From NCBI RefSeq assembly GCF_009741265.1, contig NZ_WOWL01000001.1, forward strand, positions 186,001-250,000: DNA of 64,000 nt, read 5' to 3'. Of this stretch, positions 53,935 through 63,140 are shown in pieces (positions within the stretch are counted from its first letter, which is position 1; the number at the start of each line of letters is the position of its first letter). Origin of the DNA: Pseudarthrobacter sp. GA104. GTDB taxonomy: Bacteria > Actinomycetota > Actinomycetes > Actinomycetales > Micrococcaceae. The position numbers were made by a program, and so were the translations under genes. The notes under the pieces were generated by a model. That model was not told where the DNA came from. It saw only the letters and a program-made list of their open reading frames with translations, and ran no database searches.

Positions 53935-54606
53935 CTAGCGATCGAATATTTCAGGGTGATCAAGCAGGGCCATGCGGGTTTTGCGGACATGCATGGCCAG
54001 CAATTCCTCCGCAGAGCGGGAGTCACGACGGCGGATGGCCGCCACAAGGAGCCTGTGCTCCAAATGCGTGTCGTCCAGTCCCTCGGGACCGATCAGCTGC
54101 ACGTACGCGCGCCGGTAATGCTGGGTGGTGTTCCAGAGCCGCTCGACCATCTCCAGCAAGGTCGGCATGCCCGCATCCTGAAAGCTCAACAGGTGGAATT
54201 CACGGTCCAGTTCGACGAAGTCCTCCACCACCTGGCAGTTCTCCATCTCGCTGGCCAACTGGGTGAGCCGATCCAAGGTTTCAATGCTGACGCTGTCGAT
54301 GGCCTGGCCCAGCGCGAGCGGTTCAAGCCGTTCTCTGATCAGATACGTCTCCTGGCACTCAGCGAGGTTCATGGAACTGACCCAGGCTCCAGATGAGGCG
54401 ACCAGTGTTACGAGTCCGTGCGATTCAAGAATTCGCAAGGCTTCACGGATCGGCAGCCTGCTGACGCCGAACTCTTCTGCGATCTGCTCCTGCCGGATCC
54501 TCGTGCCAGGCGCGAGGTCCCCGTCGAGGATCCTCTGACTTAGTTCGTCTGCGATGCGCTGGCTTGCAGCACCCGACTTCTTCAACAGAACAGCTTGGGT
54601 GGACAT
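53935..54606 (-). CDS. GntR-family (FCD) regulator of the 2-oxoacid dehydrogenase cluster
   Basis: A 223-residue protein: winged helix ASQRIADELSQRILDGDLAP, then IAEEFGVSRLPIREALRILE, and an FCD domain (LDREFHLLSFQDAGMPTLLE). ATG 54606 fits the family start. Two GGATCC-centred palindromes at 54631 and 54684 lie between it and the E1 gene and are the likely operators. Confidence 0.87.
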   Translation of the reverse strand: MSTQAVLLKKSGAASQRIADELSQRILDGDLAPGTRIRQEQIAEEFGVSRLPIREALRILESHGLVTLVASSGAWVSSMNLAECQETYLIRERLEPLALGQAIDSVSIETLDRLTQLASEMENCQVVEDFVELDREFHLLSFQDAGMPTLLEMVERLWNTTQHYRRAYVQLIGPEGLDDTHLEHRLLVAAIRRRDSRSAEELLAMHVRKTRMALLDHPEIFDR

Positions 54607-54630
54607 ACCTACAGCATACGGGCTGAGGCT

Positions 54631-54696
54631 GAATGGATCCATTCATGGATGTCTGGCGCACAAATAGTAGCTTTGCTCCTTGCATTGGATCCATTC
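54631..54696. promoter_or_regulatory. Two ATGGATCCAT-type operators
   Basis: GAATGGATCCATTC at 54631-54644 is a perfect 14-bp palindrome. ATTGGATCCATTC at 54684-54696 is a near copy. They lie in the divergent region between gntR (minus) and the E1 gene (plus), the normal place for a GntR operator. Confidence 0.6.
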
Positions 54697-54755
54697 GCCC
54701 ACCTATGGTTGGACGAACGCGAAAACGATGCACGTACGCCCCATGGGAGCCAAAG

Positions 54756-56966
54756 ATGTCAACCACTACGCCCTTGACTTACTCGACAGAGTGCACAGAG
54801 TTACGCACCACCCGCGATGACTGGGACGCAGCAGCTCCCGAGTTGCTCGAATCCATGCTGGTTCAGATGCACACCATCCGCATTTTTGAGGAAGTTGTCC
54901 TGCAGCTGGCGGCAGAGGGCTTGGTGCACGGCCCCGCCCACTCCAGCATCGGCCAGGAGGGCGCAGCGGTGGGATCCATTCTGGCGCTGCGGGGAGCCGA
55001 CGGCGTGAACGGCACCCACCGCGGCCATCACCAGTTCCTGGCAAAGGGTCTTGCCTATCTGTCCCCGAACGGTATGTCGATCATCGACGGGATAAAGAAC
55101 GACCAGGTCACGGAGTTCATCCGACGGACGATGTCCGAGATTTTGGGTCTCAAGGCTGGCTTCAGCGGTGGGCGGGGCGGGTCGATGCACCTGCAGTGGC
55201 TTGAGGCCGGAGCGCTGGGCACCAACGCTATCGTGGGTGGCGGAGTGCCGCTTGCCGCTGGCAATGCTTGGGCACAGCGCCATGACACAGAAATCCAGGA
55301 CGACGGCGGGCAGGCAGATGGGATGGGGGTCACCGTAACCTATTTCGGTGACGGCGCCTCGAACATCGGGTCAACGCTTGAGACCATGAACCTGGCCGCT
55401 GCCTGGCGCCTGCCGCTGTGCTTCTACATCGAAAACAATCTCTACGCTGTCTCGACCCACGTTTCCGACGTAACAGGGGAACCTCGGCTGGCAGCTCGTG
55501 GCCCCGGCTTCGGAATCAGGTCCTGGCGCGTAGACGGCATGGATCCCCTCGCGGTCTACCTTGCCCAGAAGGCAGCCGTGGATTACATGCGCGCCGGTAA
55601 GGGAGCAACTCTTATAGAGGCGGAAACCTACCGCTATTTCCACCAGAACGGCCCCTTCCCCGGCAGCGCCTTCGGCTACCGGACCAAGGAGGAGGAGAAG
55701 CAGTGGCGTGACCGCGACCCCTTGGCCAAACTGGCCGCAGAGATGACCCGTCGCGGACTCCTCACGGACGAACAATTGAGTGACCTCACCTCGCACATCA
55801 CCGAGCAAATCACCCGGATTGTGGACGACATCACGGAGAAGGACCCGGAAAGCACGAAAGGCGCCCGCCGGATCCGCCCCACTCTTTGGCCGGATCCGGC
55901 AGGGGTGGATACCGACATCAGGAGCGATCCGGCCCTGACAACCATCGAAGAGCAGACAGAAGCCGGCACGGTGGAGCGCCGCTTCGTGGACGCCATTGCA
56001 GATGTCCTCGGCCGCCGGATGGACGTGGACCCGGGGGTGCTGGTCCTCGGTGAGGACGTGCACCGGCTCAAAGGCGGCACCAACGGGGCTACCCGCGGCC
56101 TGAAAGATGCTTATCCCGATCGGGTCCTGGGCACACCAATCAGCGAGAACGCGTTCGCCGGCCTGGCAGGCGGCCTGTCCATGACCGGGCGCTATAAGCC
56201 GATCGTGGAGTTCATGTATTCGGACTTCCTATGGGTAGCCGCTGACCAGATTTTCAACCAGATTGGCAAGGCCCGGCACATGTTCGGCGGCCAGTCCTCC
56301 ATGCCTGTGGTGCTTCGCTCCAAGGTGGCAATGGGAGCCGGCTATGGCTCCCAGCATTCCATGGACCCGGCAGGCATCTTTGCCAACAACCCGGGCTGGC
56401 GCATCGTAGCGCCGTCAACACCGCACGACTATATCGGGCTGATGAATACAGCTTTGGAACTCCAGGACCCGGTGCTCGTTCTTGAACACGTCGACCTCTA
56501 CGGGACCAAGGGAAGCATTCCCGAAGGGAATCTTGATTACGAGTTGCCTGTCGGCAAAGCTGCCATGCGGCGGGCAGGCGAAGGCGTCACCGTACTGAGT
56601 TACCTGAACATGGTGGACGTTTCCCTGCAGGCGGCTGAGCAACGCCCGGATCTGGACCCGGAAGTTATCGATCTGCGCTGGCTTGACCGGGCGTCCCTGG
56701 ACTGGGACACCATCGGCGCCTCAATCCAGAAAACCAACAACGTGCTGATCGTCGAACAGGGTGCCCGCGGCACCTCATATGGCGGCTGGCTCTCGGACGA
56801 GATCCAGCGCAGATTCTTCGACTACCTCGACCAGCCCATCCAACGGGTTACGGGGAAGGAAGCCGCGCCGAGCATCTCGAAGGTCCTTGAGGCTGCCGCC
56901 AACGCCGATCTCGACGACGTCCTTGCCGGCTTCGACGAAGTAGCCCGCAACCTCGGCCGTTCCTGA
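54756..56966 (+). CDS. 2-oxoacid dehydrogenase E1, fused alpha and beta subunits
   Basis: A 736-residue TPP enzyme. The N-terminal half is an E1-alpha: PAHSSIGQEGAAVGS, GGRGGSMHL, and the TPP/Mg motif GDGASNIGSTLETMN…IENN. The C-terminal half is an E1-beta: VLVLGEDVHRLKGG, PISENAFAGLAGGL and the transketolase C-terminal domain. ATG 54756 has GGGAGC upstream. It decarboxylates a 2-oxo acid and passes the acyl group to the E2 at 56993. Acetoin dehydrogenases and pyruvate dehydrogenases use separate subunits, so the fusion is of interest. Substrate unknown. Confidence 0.87.
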   Translation: MSTTTPLTYSTECTELRTTRDDWDAAAPELLESMLVQMHTIRIFEEVVLQLAAEGLVHGPAHSSIGQEGAAVGSILALRGADGVNGTHRGHHQFLAKGLAYLSPNGMSIIDGIKNDQVTEFIRRTMSEILGLKAGFSGGRGGSMHLQWLEAGALGTNAIVGGGVPLAAGNAWAQRHDTEIQDDGGQADGMGVTVTYFGDGASNIGSTLETMNLAAAWRLPLCFYIENNLYAVSTHVSDVTGEPRLAARGPGFGIRSWRVDGMDPLAVYLAQKAAVDYMRAGKGATLIEAETYRYFHQNGPFPGSAFGYRTKEEEKQWRDRDPLAKLAAEMTRRGLLTDEQLSDLTSHITEQITRIVDDITEKDPESTKGARRIRPTLWPDPAGVDTDIRSDPALTTIEEQTEAGTVERRFVDAIADVLGRRMDVDPGVLVLGEDVHRLKGGTNGATRGLKDAYPDRVLGTPISENAFAGLAGGLSMTGRYKPIVEFMYSDFLWVAADQIFNQIGKARHMFGGQSSMPVVLRSKVAMGAGYGSQHSMDPAGIFANNPGWRIVAPSTPHDYIGLMNTALELQDPVLVLEHVDLYGTKGSIPEGNLDYELPVGKAAMRRAGEGVTVLSYLNMVDVSLQAAEQRPDLDPEVIDLRWLDRASLDWDTIGASIQKTNNVLIVEQGARGTSYGGWLSDEIQRRFFDYLDQPIQRVTGKEAAPSISKVLEAAANADLDDVLAGFDEVARNLGRS

Positions 56967-56992
56967 ACCCGATCCATCGAAGGACATTCATC

Positions 56993-58306
56993 ATGGCAAC
57001 CATCATCACCATGCCGGCCGTCGTCGCAGACGCCACCGAGGCAGCACTCCAGGACTGGCTCGTGACAATAGGCGATACCATTACCGCCGGACAGCCCATC
57101 GCCGAAATTGAGACTGAAAAAGCCACTGTTGAACTACAGGCTGAATTTCCGGGCACCATCGGAAGGCTGTTGATACAGCCGGGAACTTCCGTGGGCGTCG
57201 GTGAGCCCATTGCGGTGCTCGTGGAAGCGGGGGAAGACGAAGCGTCCATAGACAAGCAGATCGCCTCGGCCGGCGGCGCCTCACATAGCCTTGCCGAGCA
57301 TCCCGTGCCCGAGGACACTGAAGCACCAACAACCCGGCGGGATACGCGGCCTGCGGCTCCGGACGCGAGCCAGGAACCGTCCCGCAATGCTCAAGGAGGG
57401 GACACGCGCATCTTCGGGTCACCCCTGGCCCGAAAGCGCGCAAAAGAAATGGGCGTCGACCTTTCAGCCTTGGCGGGCTCCGGACCCAACGGCAGGATCC
57501 TGCGCGGCGATGTTGAAGCTGCCGGAAGGCAGCAGGCAGCCACCCCCGAGTCAACTCCAAAGCCGGAAGAAACTGTCGTGCTGTCCTCAGCGGAAGCGCA
57601 GCAGGCGCCGGGGGTGCAAAACTTCCAGGACGAACCCCTCTCGGGCATGCGCAAAGCCATCGCACGGCGGCTGACCGAGTCGAAGACTACCGTTCCCCAT
57701 TTCTACGTCTCCATCGACGTCGAAATGGACGCACTCCTGGCTCTACGCAAGCAAATTAACCAGGACACGTCCGCTCAGGGACAGAAAACAACCGTCAACG
57801 ATCTTGTCCTGAAAGCCCTGGGAGGTGCCCTTGTGGACGTGCCAGCTGCGAACGCGTCATGGCAAGGAGACGCCATCCGTCGCTATTCCACAGTGGATGT
57901 CTCCGTAGCCATCGCAACCGCAGACGGACTGCTGACACCGGTGGTCCGCGGCTTGGAAAGCCTTTCCCTCAGCTCTATAGGCAGAACCATGGGCGACTAC
58001 AAAGAACGCGCGGGCGCCGGCCGGATCCGGCAACAGGAACTCGAGGGCGGATCCTTCAGCCTGACCAACCTGGGGATGTACGGGACGCGGGAGTTCTCCG
58101 CAATTCTCAACCCGCCCCAAGCCGGAATCCTGGCCGTGGGGGCGGCCGAGCAACGCCCGGTGGTGCGCGACGGCCAGCTGGCAGTTGCCACAGTTATGAG
58201 TTGCACCCTCTCCGCGGACCACCGGGTTATCGACGGTGCGGTGGCAGCCCAATTACTGTCCGCCTTCAAGACGCGCATTGAGAGCCCGCTCAGCATCCTC
58301 CTGTAA
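56993..58306 (+). CDS. 2-oxoacid dehydrogenase E2 (dihydrolipoamide acyltransferase)
   Basis: A 437-residue protein. Lipoyl domain at residues 1-80 with lipoylated K43 (ETEKATVEL), an E3/E1-binding domain at ~140-175 (SPLARKRAKEMGVDLSALAG SGPNGRI) and a catalytic domain with H410 and D414 (SADHRVIDGA). It transfers the acyl group to CoA. It lies 26 bp after E1. No E3 gene is in the window, so a genome-wide lipoamide dehydrogenase must serve it. Confidence 0.9.
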   Translation: MATIITMPAVVADATEAALQDWLVTIGDTITAGQPIAEIETEKATVELQAEFPGTIGRLLIQPGTSVGVGEPIAVLVEAGEDEASIDKQIASAGGASHSLAEHPVPEDTEAPTTRRDTRPAAPDASQEPSRNAQGGDTRIFGSPLARKRAKEMGVDLSALAGSGPNGRILRGDVEAAGRQQAATPESTPKPEETVVLSSAEAQQAPGVQNFQDEPLSGMRKAIARRLTESKTTVPHFYVSIDVEMDALLALRKQINQDTSAQGQKTTVNDLVLKALGGALVDVPAANASWQGDAIRRYSTVDVSVAIATADGLLTPVVRGLESLSLSSIGRTMGDYKERAGAGRIRQQELEGGSFSLTNLGMYGTREFSAILNPPQAGILAVGAAEQRPVVRDGQLAVATVMSCTLSADHRVIDGAVAAQLLSAFKTRIESPLSILL

Positions 58307-58367
58307 TCGCATCCCCCACTGAATCCTGTTGCGCAAAGACGCGGCATCCAGCGAAAAGGTTTTATCC

Positions 58368-60053
58368 ATGACTCAATTAACTGCCCAGCAAGGCGAGTTG
58401 CCAGGGGACCTGCTGCAGGCATCCCGTAAGTCCGCCGGGCACGTTATTGTTGATACGCTCGCCTCCCACGGCATCAAACGGGCCCATGTGGTGCCAGGTG
58501 AGAGCTTCCTGGACGTTCTTGACGGACTCCACGACTCGTCCATTGAAACCATCGTGTGCCGTCATGAAGGTGGCGCCACCTACATGGCCGAGGCTGACGG
58601 CAAGATGAACCAGCTGCCGGGAATCGCGATGGTTACCCGTGGTCCCGGCGCCGCCAATGCCCATGTTGGCCTGCACACCGCGTGGCAGGACTCCACCCCC
58701 ATGGTGCTGTTTGTGGGTCTGATCCCCTTCGCCCACCGGGATCGTGAGGCCTTCCAGGAGTTCGACATCAAAGCCTGGTTCGATACCGGCGCCAAGCGCG
58801 TGATGGTCCTCGACCATGCCGAACGCGCTTCGGAAATCGTCGCCGAAGCCCTCTTCGCAGCCATAAGCGGACGGCCAGGCCCCGTCGTCGTTGGCCTGCC
58901 CGAAGACGTTATCCGCCAGCAGATCCCCGCCGAACTCCATCCACCCATCCCGGTCGCCACCGGTGGAATGACCACTGTGGACGCGGCCGCGCTGGCCGAT
59001 GCCCTGGCCGCATCGAGCAAGCCATTGTTCGTCACCGGGGGAAATGACTGGACCCAGGAAGGCGCCGACCAGCTCACGCACTGGCTGGAAAGGCACCACA
59101 TCCCGGCCGCCGCCGAATGGCGCACCGAAGGCACCATCCCCTTTGATTCGCCCTCCTACGTCGGCCCAATCGGCTACGGCCGGCCCCGCCCTACCTATGA
59201 CCTGTTGGAAGAAACCGACCTGCTGATCTTTGTGGGCACCGTGCCGGGGGATGTTATTACCGACGGATTCCTCTGCCGCCAGGACTGGACCAAAAAGAAC
59301 TTCCTCGTCACCATCGACCCCTCCCTCCGCGGCCGCTCCGGGCCCGTCTCCTACCAGATCCTGGCCAAACCGGACGTCTTTATCCGCGATTTGGCCAAAA
59401 TCGAACTTCCAGTCAAAGACGAATGGGTGAACTGGACATCGAAAATGCGCGCCGAACAGGAAGCCTTCGCCGCTCTCCCCCCGGCGACGCCGTCGGCCGG
59501 TGCGGCACGGATGGACACCCTGATGGCCAACCTCGTCCCAACCCTCCCGCATGACGCCATGGTCACCCTCGGCGCCGGCGAACACACCAACTGGGCGCAC
59601 CGCTACTTCCCCACCCAGCGCTACGCTTCCATGATCAGCGCCCGCAACGGGTCCATGGGCTACTCCATACCGTCCGCTATCGCCGCATCACTGGAATACC
59701 CCGGCAGGCGCGTAGTGACGATCGCCGGAGACGGCGAATTCCTCATGAATGGGCAGGAGCTGGCCACCGCGGCCCAGTATGGCGCCACTCCTCTGGTCAT
59801 CGTGATGGACAACCAGGAGTACGGGACCATCCGCACGCATCAAGAGCGGCATTACCCCGAACGTGTTTCGGGCACCCAATTGAAAAACCCGGAGTTCGCG
59901 CTCATGGCACAGGCCTTTGGGGGTTTCGGGATCAAGGTGGAACGCGACGCCGATATTCCTGCCGCCATCGCAGCAGCGCTCCACGCGATCGATGAAGACC
60001 AAACGTTTGCACTCATCCACCTGGTGGTTGAGCAGAGGGTCAAAGCCTACTAA
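58368..60053 (+). CDS. TPP-dependent decarboxylase/lyase, acetolactate synthase-like
   Basis: A 561-residue ThDP enzyme: N-terminal pyrimidine domain with active-site Glu in VCRHEGGATYMAEADG, a central domain, and a C-terminal domain with GDGEFLMNGQELATAAQYGA…MDNQEYGTI. It resembles acetolactate synthase, benzoylformate decarboxylase and related enzymes. No FAD/regulatory subunit gene follows, so it is probably a decarboxylase giving an aldehyde. The aldehyde dehydrogenase that follows fits this. ATG 58368 has AAAAGG upstream. Confidence 0.85.
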   Translation: MTQLTAQQGELPGDLLQASRKSAGHVIVDTLASHGIKRAHVVPGESFLDVLDGLHDSSIETIVCRHEGGATYMAEADGKMNQLPGIAMVTRGPGAANAHVGLHTAWQDSTPMVLFVGLIPFAHRDREAFQEFDIKAWFDTGAKRVMVLDHAERASEIVAEALFAAISGRPGPVVVGLPEDVIRQQIPAELHPPIPVATGGMTTVDAAALADALAASSKPLFVTGGNDWTQEGADQLTHWLERHHIPAAAEWRTEGTIPFDSPSYVGPIGYGRPRPTYDLLEETDLLIFVGTVPGDVITDGFLCRQDWTKKNFLVTIDPSLRGRSGPVSYQILAKPDVFIRDLAKIELPVKDEWVNWTSKMRAEQEAFAALPPATPSAGAARMDTLMANLVPTLPHDAMVTLGAGEHTNWAHRYFPTQRYASMISARNGSMGYSIPSAIAASLEYPGRRVVTIAGDGEFLMNGQELATAAQYGATPLVIVMDNQEYGTIRTHQERHYPERVSGTQLKNPEFALMAQAFGGFGIKVERDADIPAAIAAALHAIDEDQTFALIHLVVEQRVKAY

Positions 60054-60138
60054 CCCTCCCCACCAGTCTCGGCCCTGTCGAAACCGGCCAACGGCGGTTG
60101 AGCCTGCCGAAACCTACAACTGTTAAGGACTTCCCTTT

Positions 60139-61641
60139 ATGACTGTTTCCACAATGTTCCCTGCCATTTCTCCCGAGCGGGAGGCTAGCCTGCTCGCTTC
60201 CGTTCCGACCGGCCTGCTGATCAACGGCGAGTGGCGGGACGCGTCCGACGGCGGCACGTTTGACGTGCACGACCCCGCCACCGGTGAGGTACTCGCCATC
60301 CTCGCTTCCGCCACAAGCGATGACGCGATTGCAGCGTTGGATGCCGCGGATGCCGTCCAGGCTTCGTGGGCGCGGACCGCACCCCGGGTGCGGTCGGAGA
60401 TCCTGCGCCGGGCTTTTGACCTGGTTACCGAACGGGCCGAGGACTTTGCCCTGCTGATGACCCTGGAAATGGGCAAGCCCCTGGCCGAAGCCCGCGGCGA
60501 AGTCACCTACGGGGCAGAGTTCCTGCGCTGGTTCTCCGAGGAAACCGTCCGCGACTACGGCCGCTACCTCACCACCCCCGAGGGCAAAAACAAGATCCTG
60601 GTCCAGCACAAACCGGTGGGTCCATGCCTGCTCATCACCCCCTGGAATTTCCCGCTCGCGATGGCCACCCGCAAAGTCGCTCCCGCCGTCGCGGCGGGCT
60701 GCACCATGGTCCTCAAACCCGCCAAACTCACCCCGCTGACGGCGCAGTACTTCGCGCAGACCATGCTCGACGCCGGCCTGCCCGCCGGCGTCCTCAACGT
60801 CGTCGCCTCCTCCTCCGCGTCGGGAATTTCCGGGCCGCTGCTGAAGGACTCCCGCCTCCGGAAGGTGAGCTTCACCGGCTCCACCCCGGTCGGCAAGCGG
60901 CTGATGGCCGACGCCGCCCAGAACGTGCTCCGCACCTCGATGGAACTCGGCGGGAACGCCCCCTTCATCGTCTTCGAGGACGCGGACCTCGACAAAGCCG
61001 TCGAAGGGGCGATGGCGGCGAAGATGCGGAACATGGGTGAAGCCTGCACCGCCGCCAACCGTTTCCTAGTCCACGAATCCGTCGCAACCGAATTCACGGC
61101 CAAGTTCGCCGCGGCGATGGGCGCGCTGGCCACCGGCCGCGGCACCGACCCCGCCACCCAGGTGGGCCCGCTGATCGACGCCGGCGCCAGGGACGACGTG
61201 CACGCACTGGTGAGTGCCGCCGTCGACGCCGGAGCAACAGCCGTCACCGGCGGCGCACCCGTGGATGGTCCCGGCTACTTCTACCAGCCCACTGTCCTCG
61301 GAGGCGTGCCCAACGATGCTGCGATCCTGGGCCAGGAAATCTTCGGACCCGTCGCCCCCGTCACCACCTTCACAACGGAAGAGGACGCCGTCCGGCTGGC
61401 CAACGCCAGCGAATACGGCCTCGCCTCCTACCTGTACAGCCGCGACTTCAACCGTCTCCTGCGTGTGGCAGAACAGATTGAATTCGGCATGGTTGGGTTT
61501 AACGCCGGCGTCATCTCCAACGCCGCGGCACCCTTCGGCGGCGTCAAGCAATCCGGCCTCGGCCGCGAAGGCGGATCAGAGGGCATCGCCGAATACACCA
61601 CCACCCAATACATCGGCATCGCCGACCCCTACGCCAACTAA
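60139..61641 (+). CDS. gabD: Succinate-semialdehyde-type dehydrogenase
   Basis: A 500-residue NAD(P) aldehyde dehydrogenase with base E269 (SMELGGNAP) and nucleophile C303 (MGEACTAAN). The pattern TPWNFPLAMATRKVAPAVAAGCTMVLKP is typical of GabD. It probably oxidises the aldehyde from the TPP enzyme. It is the last gene of the operon, and a strong terminator follows. The symbol is by family resemblance. Confidence 0.85.
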   Translation: MTVSTMFPAISPEREASLLASVPTGLLINGEWRDASDGGTFDVHDPATGEVLAILASATSDDAIAALDAADAVQASWARTAPRVRSEILRRAFDLVTERAEDFALLMTLEMGKPLAEARGEVTYGAEFLRWFSEETVRDYGRYLTTPEGKNKILVQHKPVGPCLLITPWNFPLAMATRKVAPAVAAGCTMVLKPAKLTPLTAQYFAQTMLDAGLPAGVLNVVASSSASGISGPLLKDSRLRKVSFTGSTPVGKRLMADAAQNVLRTSMELGGNAPFIVFEDADLDKAVEGAMAAKMRNMGEACTAANRFLVHESVATEFTAKFAAAMGALATGRGTDPATQVGPLIDAGARDDVHALVSAAVDAGATAVTGGAPVDGPGYFYQPTVLGGVPNDAAILGQEIFGPVAPVTTFTTEEDAVRLANASEYGLASYLYSRDFNRLLRVAEQIEFGMVGFNAGVISNAAAPFGGVKQSGLGREGGSEGIAEYTTTQYIGIADPYAN

Positions 61642-61654
61642 AACCGCAAACGCC

Positions 61655-61695
61655 AAAGCGCCTGCCGGCCCAGTAGAGGACCGGCAGGCGCTTTT
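61655..61695 (+). terminator. Terminator after gabD
   Basis: AAAGCGCCTGCCGG (61655-61668) pairs with 61681-61694 with a 12-nt loop and a T-run (CTTTT) at the end. Confidence 0.85.
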
Positions 61696-61727
61696 AGGTG
61701 GTTCATGGAAAGCCAGCTGAGCAGGTG

Positions 61728-63127
61728 GGGACTATCTCATTTACGGTGTATCCGGCGGTTTGTTTTAGAAGTTTTCAGCGGCGGGGAATCGGTCGCTGAA
61801 AGTGATAGCGAAGGCGTTCAAAGCGGGCTTCCAGCGCATTGTCCATCGGGTCCTGCCGGCACCGGTCGGATCGAGGGATCTGGTGACCAGATACAGGCAT
61901 TTTAGCGCAGCCTGCTCGGTCGGGAAATGACCGCGGGCCTTGACGGCGCGCCGGTACCTGGCGTTCAGTGATTCGATCGCGTTGGTCGAGCAGATCACGC
62001 GCCGGATTTCCACGTCGTAGTCCAGGAATGGGATGAACTCCTCCCAGGCGTTTTCCCACAGGCGCACGATCGCCCCGTATTTCTTGCCCCAGCGCTCCGT
62101 GAGTTCCTCGAACGCCGCCCGGGCGGCTGCGGCGTTGACGGCCGTGTAGATCGTCTTCACGTCGCGTTTGAGTGCGTCCCAGTCCTGCCTTGAGGCCAGA
62201 CGGAAGGTGTTCCGGATCAGGTGGATAATGCACGTCTGCACCGTCGTCAGCGGCCAGACGTTGGTGACGACCTCCGGCAGGCCTTTGAGCCCGTCGCAGA
62301 CGAGGAAGAAGGTGTCCTTCACACCGCGGTTCTTGATGTCGGTGAGCACGCTCATCCAGAACTTGGCGCCTTCCCCGCCGGTCCCGGCCCAGAGCCCCAG
62401 GATGTCCTTCTCACCCGCGAGCGTGACCCCGATGGCTGCGTAGACGGGCCGGTTGGCGACCTGCCCGTCCCTGGCCTTGACGACAATAGCGTCGATGAAG
62501 ATCGCGGCGTAGACCTCGTCCAGCGGCCGGTTCTGCCACGCTGCCATCTCCTCAAGCACCCGGTCGGTAATCCGCGAGACCGTCTCCTTGGACACCGAAG
62601 CGCCGTAGATCTCGGCGAAATGAGCGCTGATCTCCCCGGTCGTCAGGCCCTTGGCATAGAGCGAGAGAACCATCTCATCGACCCCGGACAAACGCCGCTG
62701 GCGCTTGGCGACAATCTTCGGTTCGAAAGTCCCGTCCCGGTCCCGCGGAACGTCGATCTGCACCGGGCCTGTCGTCTCCGTCAGCACCGTCTTGGGGCGC
62801 GTCCCGTTACGCGAGTTGGCAGTCTCCTTGGCCGCCGTGTCATGCCTTTCATAGCCCAGATGCTCGGTCAGTTCCTCGTCCAGCGCGGTCTCGATGACTG
62901 TCTTGGTCAGCTGCTTGAGCAGACCGTCCGGTCCGGTCAGGGACAGGCCCTGTTCCTTGGCCATCCTCACTAACTCGCGTGCGGCCTCAGCCTCGGACTT
63001 CTCTGTCAGATTTTCAACGGTTTTCGTACTCGGCACAGCCTCAAGTGTTGCGGCCATATCGGGCTCCTCCCCGCCAGGCTTACCGCCCGGCGTGTCGAGC
63101 CAGATACACCGTTATTTCCACAGTCCC
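61728..63127 (-). mobile_element. IS256-family insertion sequence, complete
   Basis: A 1400-bp element with 29-bp imperfect inverted repeats: the ends begin GGGACT and share ACGGTGTATC (61728-61756 and, reversed, 63099-63127). The 8-bp target duplication AGCAGGTG flanks it exactly at 61720-61727 and 63128-63135. Intact ends and duplication point to a recent insertion. The site lies between the gabD terminator and the NTF2-like gene's 3' end, so no gene is broken. Confidence 0.92.
61765..63057 (-). CDS. IS256-family transposase
   Basis: A 430-residue DDE transposase. The three acidic residues lie in AAIFIDAIVVKARDG (D), FFLVCDGLKGLPEVV (D) and VICSTNAIESLNARYRRAVK (E). The N-terminal region carries LLKQLTKTVIETALDEELTEHLGYERHD. 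It is full length with no internal stop. GGAGG upstream precedes the ATG. Confidence 0.93.
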   Translation of the reverse strand: MAATLEAVPSTKTVENLTEKSEAEAARELVRMAKEQGLSLTGPDGLLKQLTKTVIETALDEELTEHLGYERHDTAAKETANSRNGTRPKTVLTETTGPVQIDVPRDRDGTFEPKIVAKRQRRLSGVDEMVLSLYAKGLTTGEISAHFAEIYGASVSKETVSRITDRVLEEMAAWQNRPLDEVYAAIFIDAIVVKARDGQVANRPVYAAIGVTLAGEKDILGLWAGTGGEGAKFWMSVLTDIKNRGVKDTFFLVCDGLKGLPEVVTNVWPLTTVQTCIIHLIRNTFRLASRQDWDALKRDVKTIYTAVNAAAARAAFEELTERWGKKYGAIVRLWENAWEEFIPFLDYDVEIRRVICSTNAIESLNARYRRAVKARGHFPTEQAALKCLYLVTRSLDPTGAGRTRWTMRWKPALNAFAITFSDRFPAAENF

Positions 63128-63140
63128 AGCAGGTGCAGGG

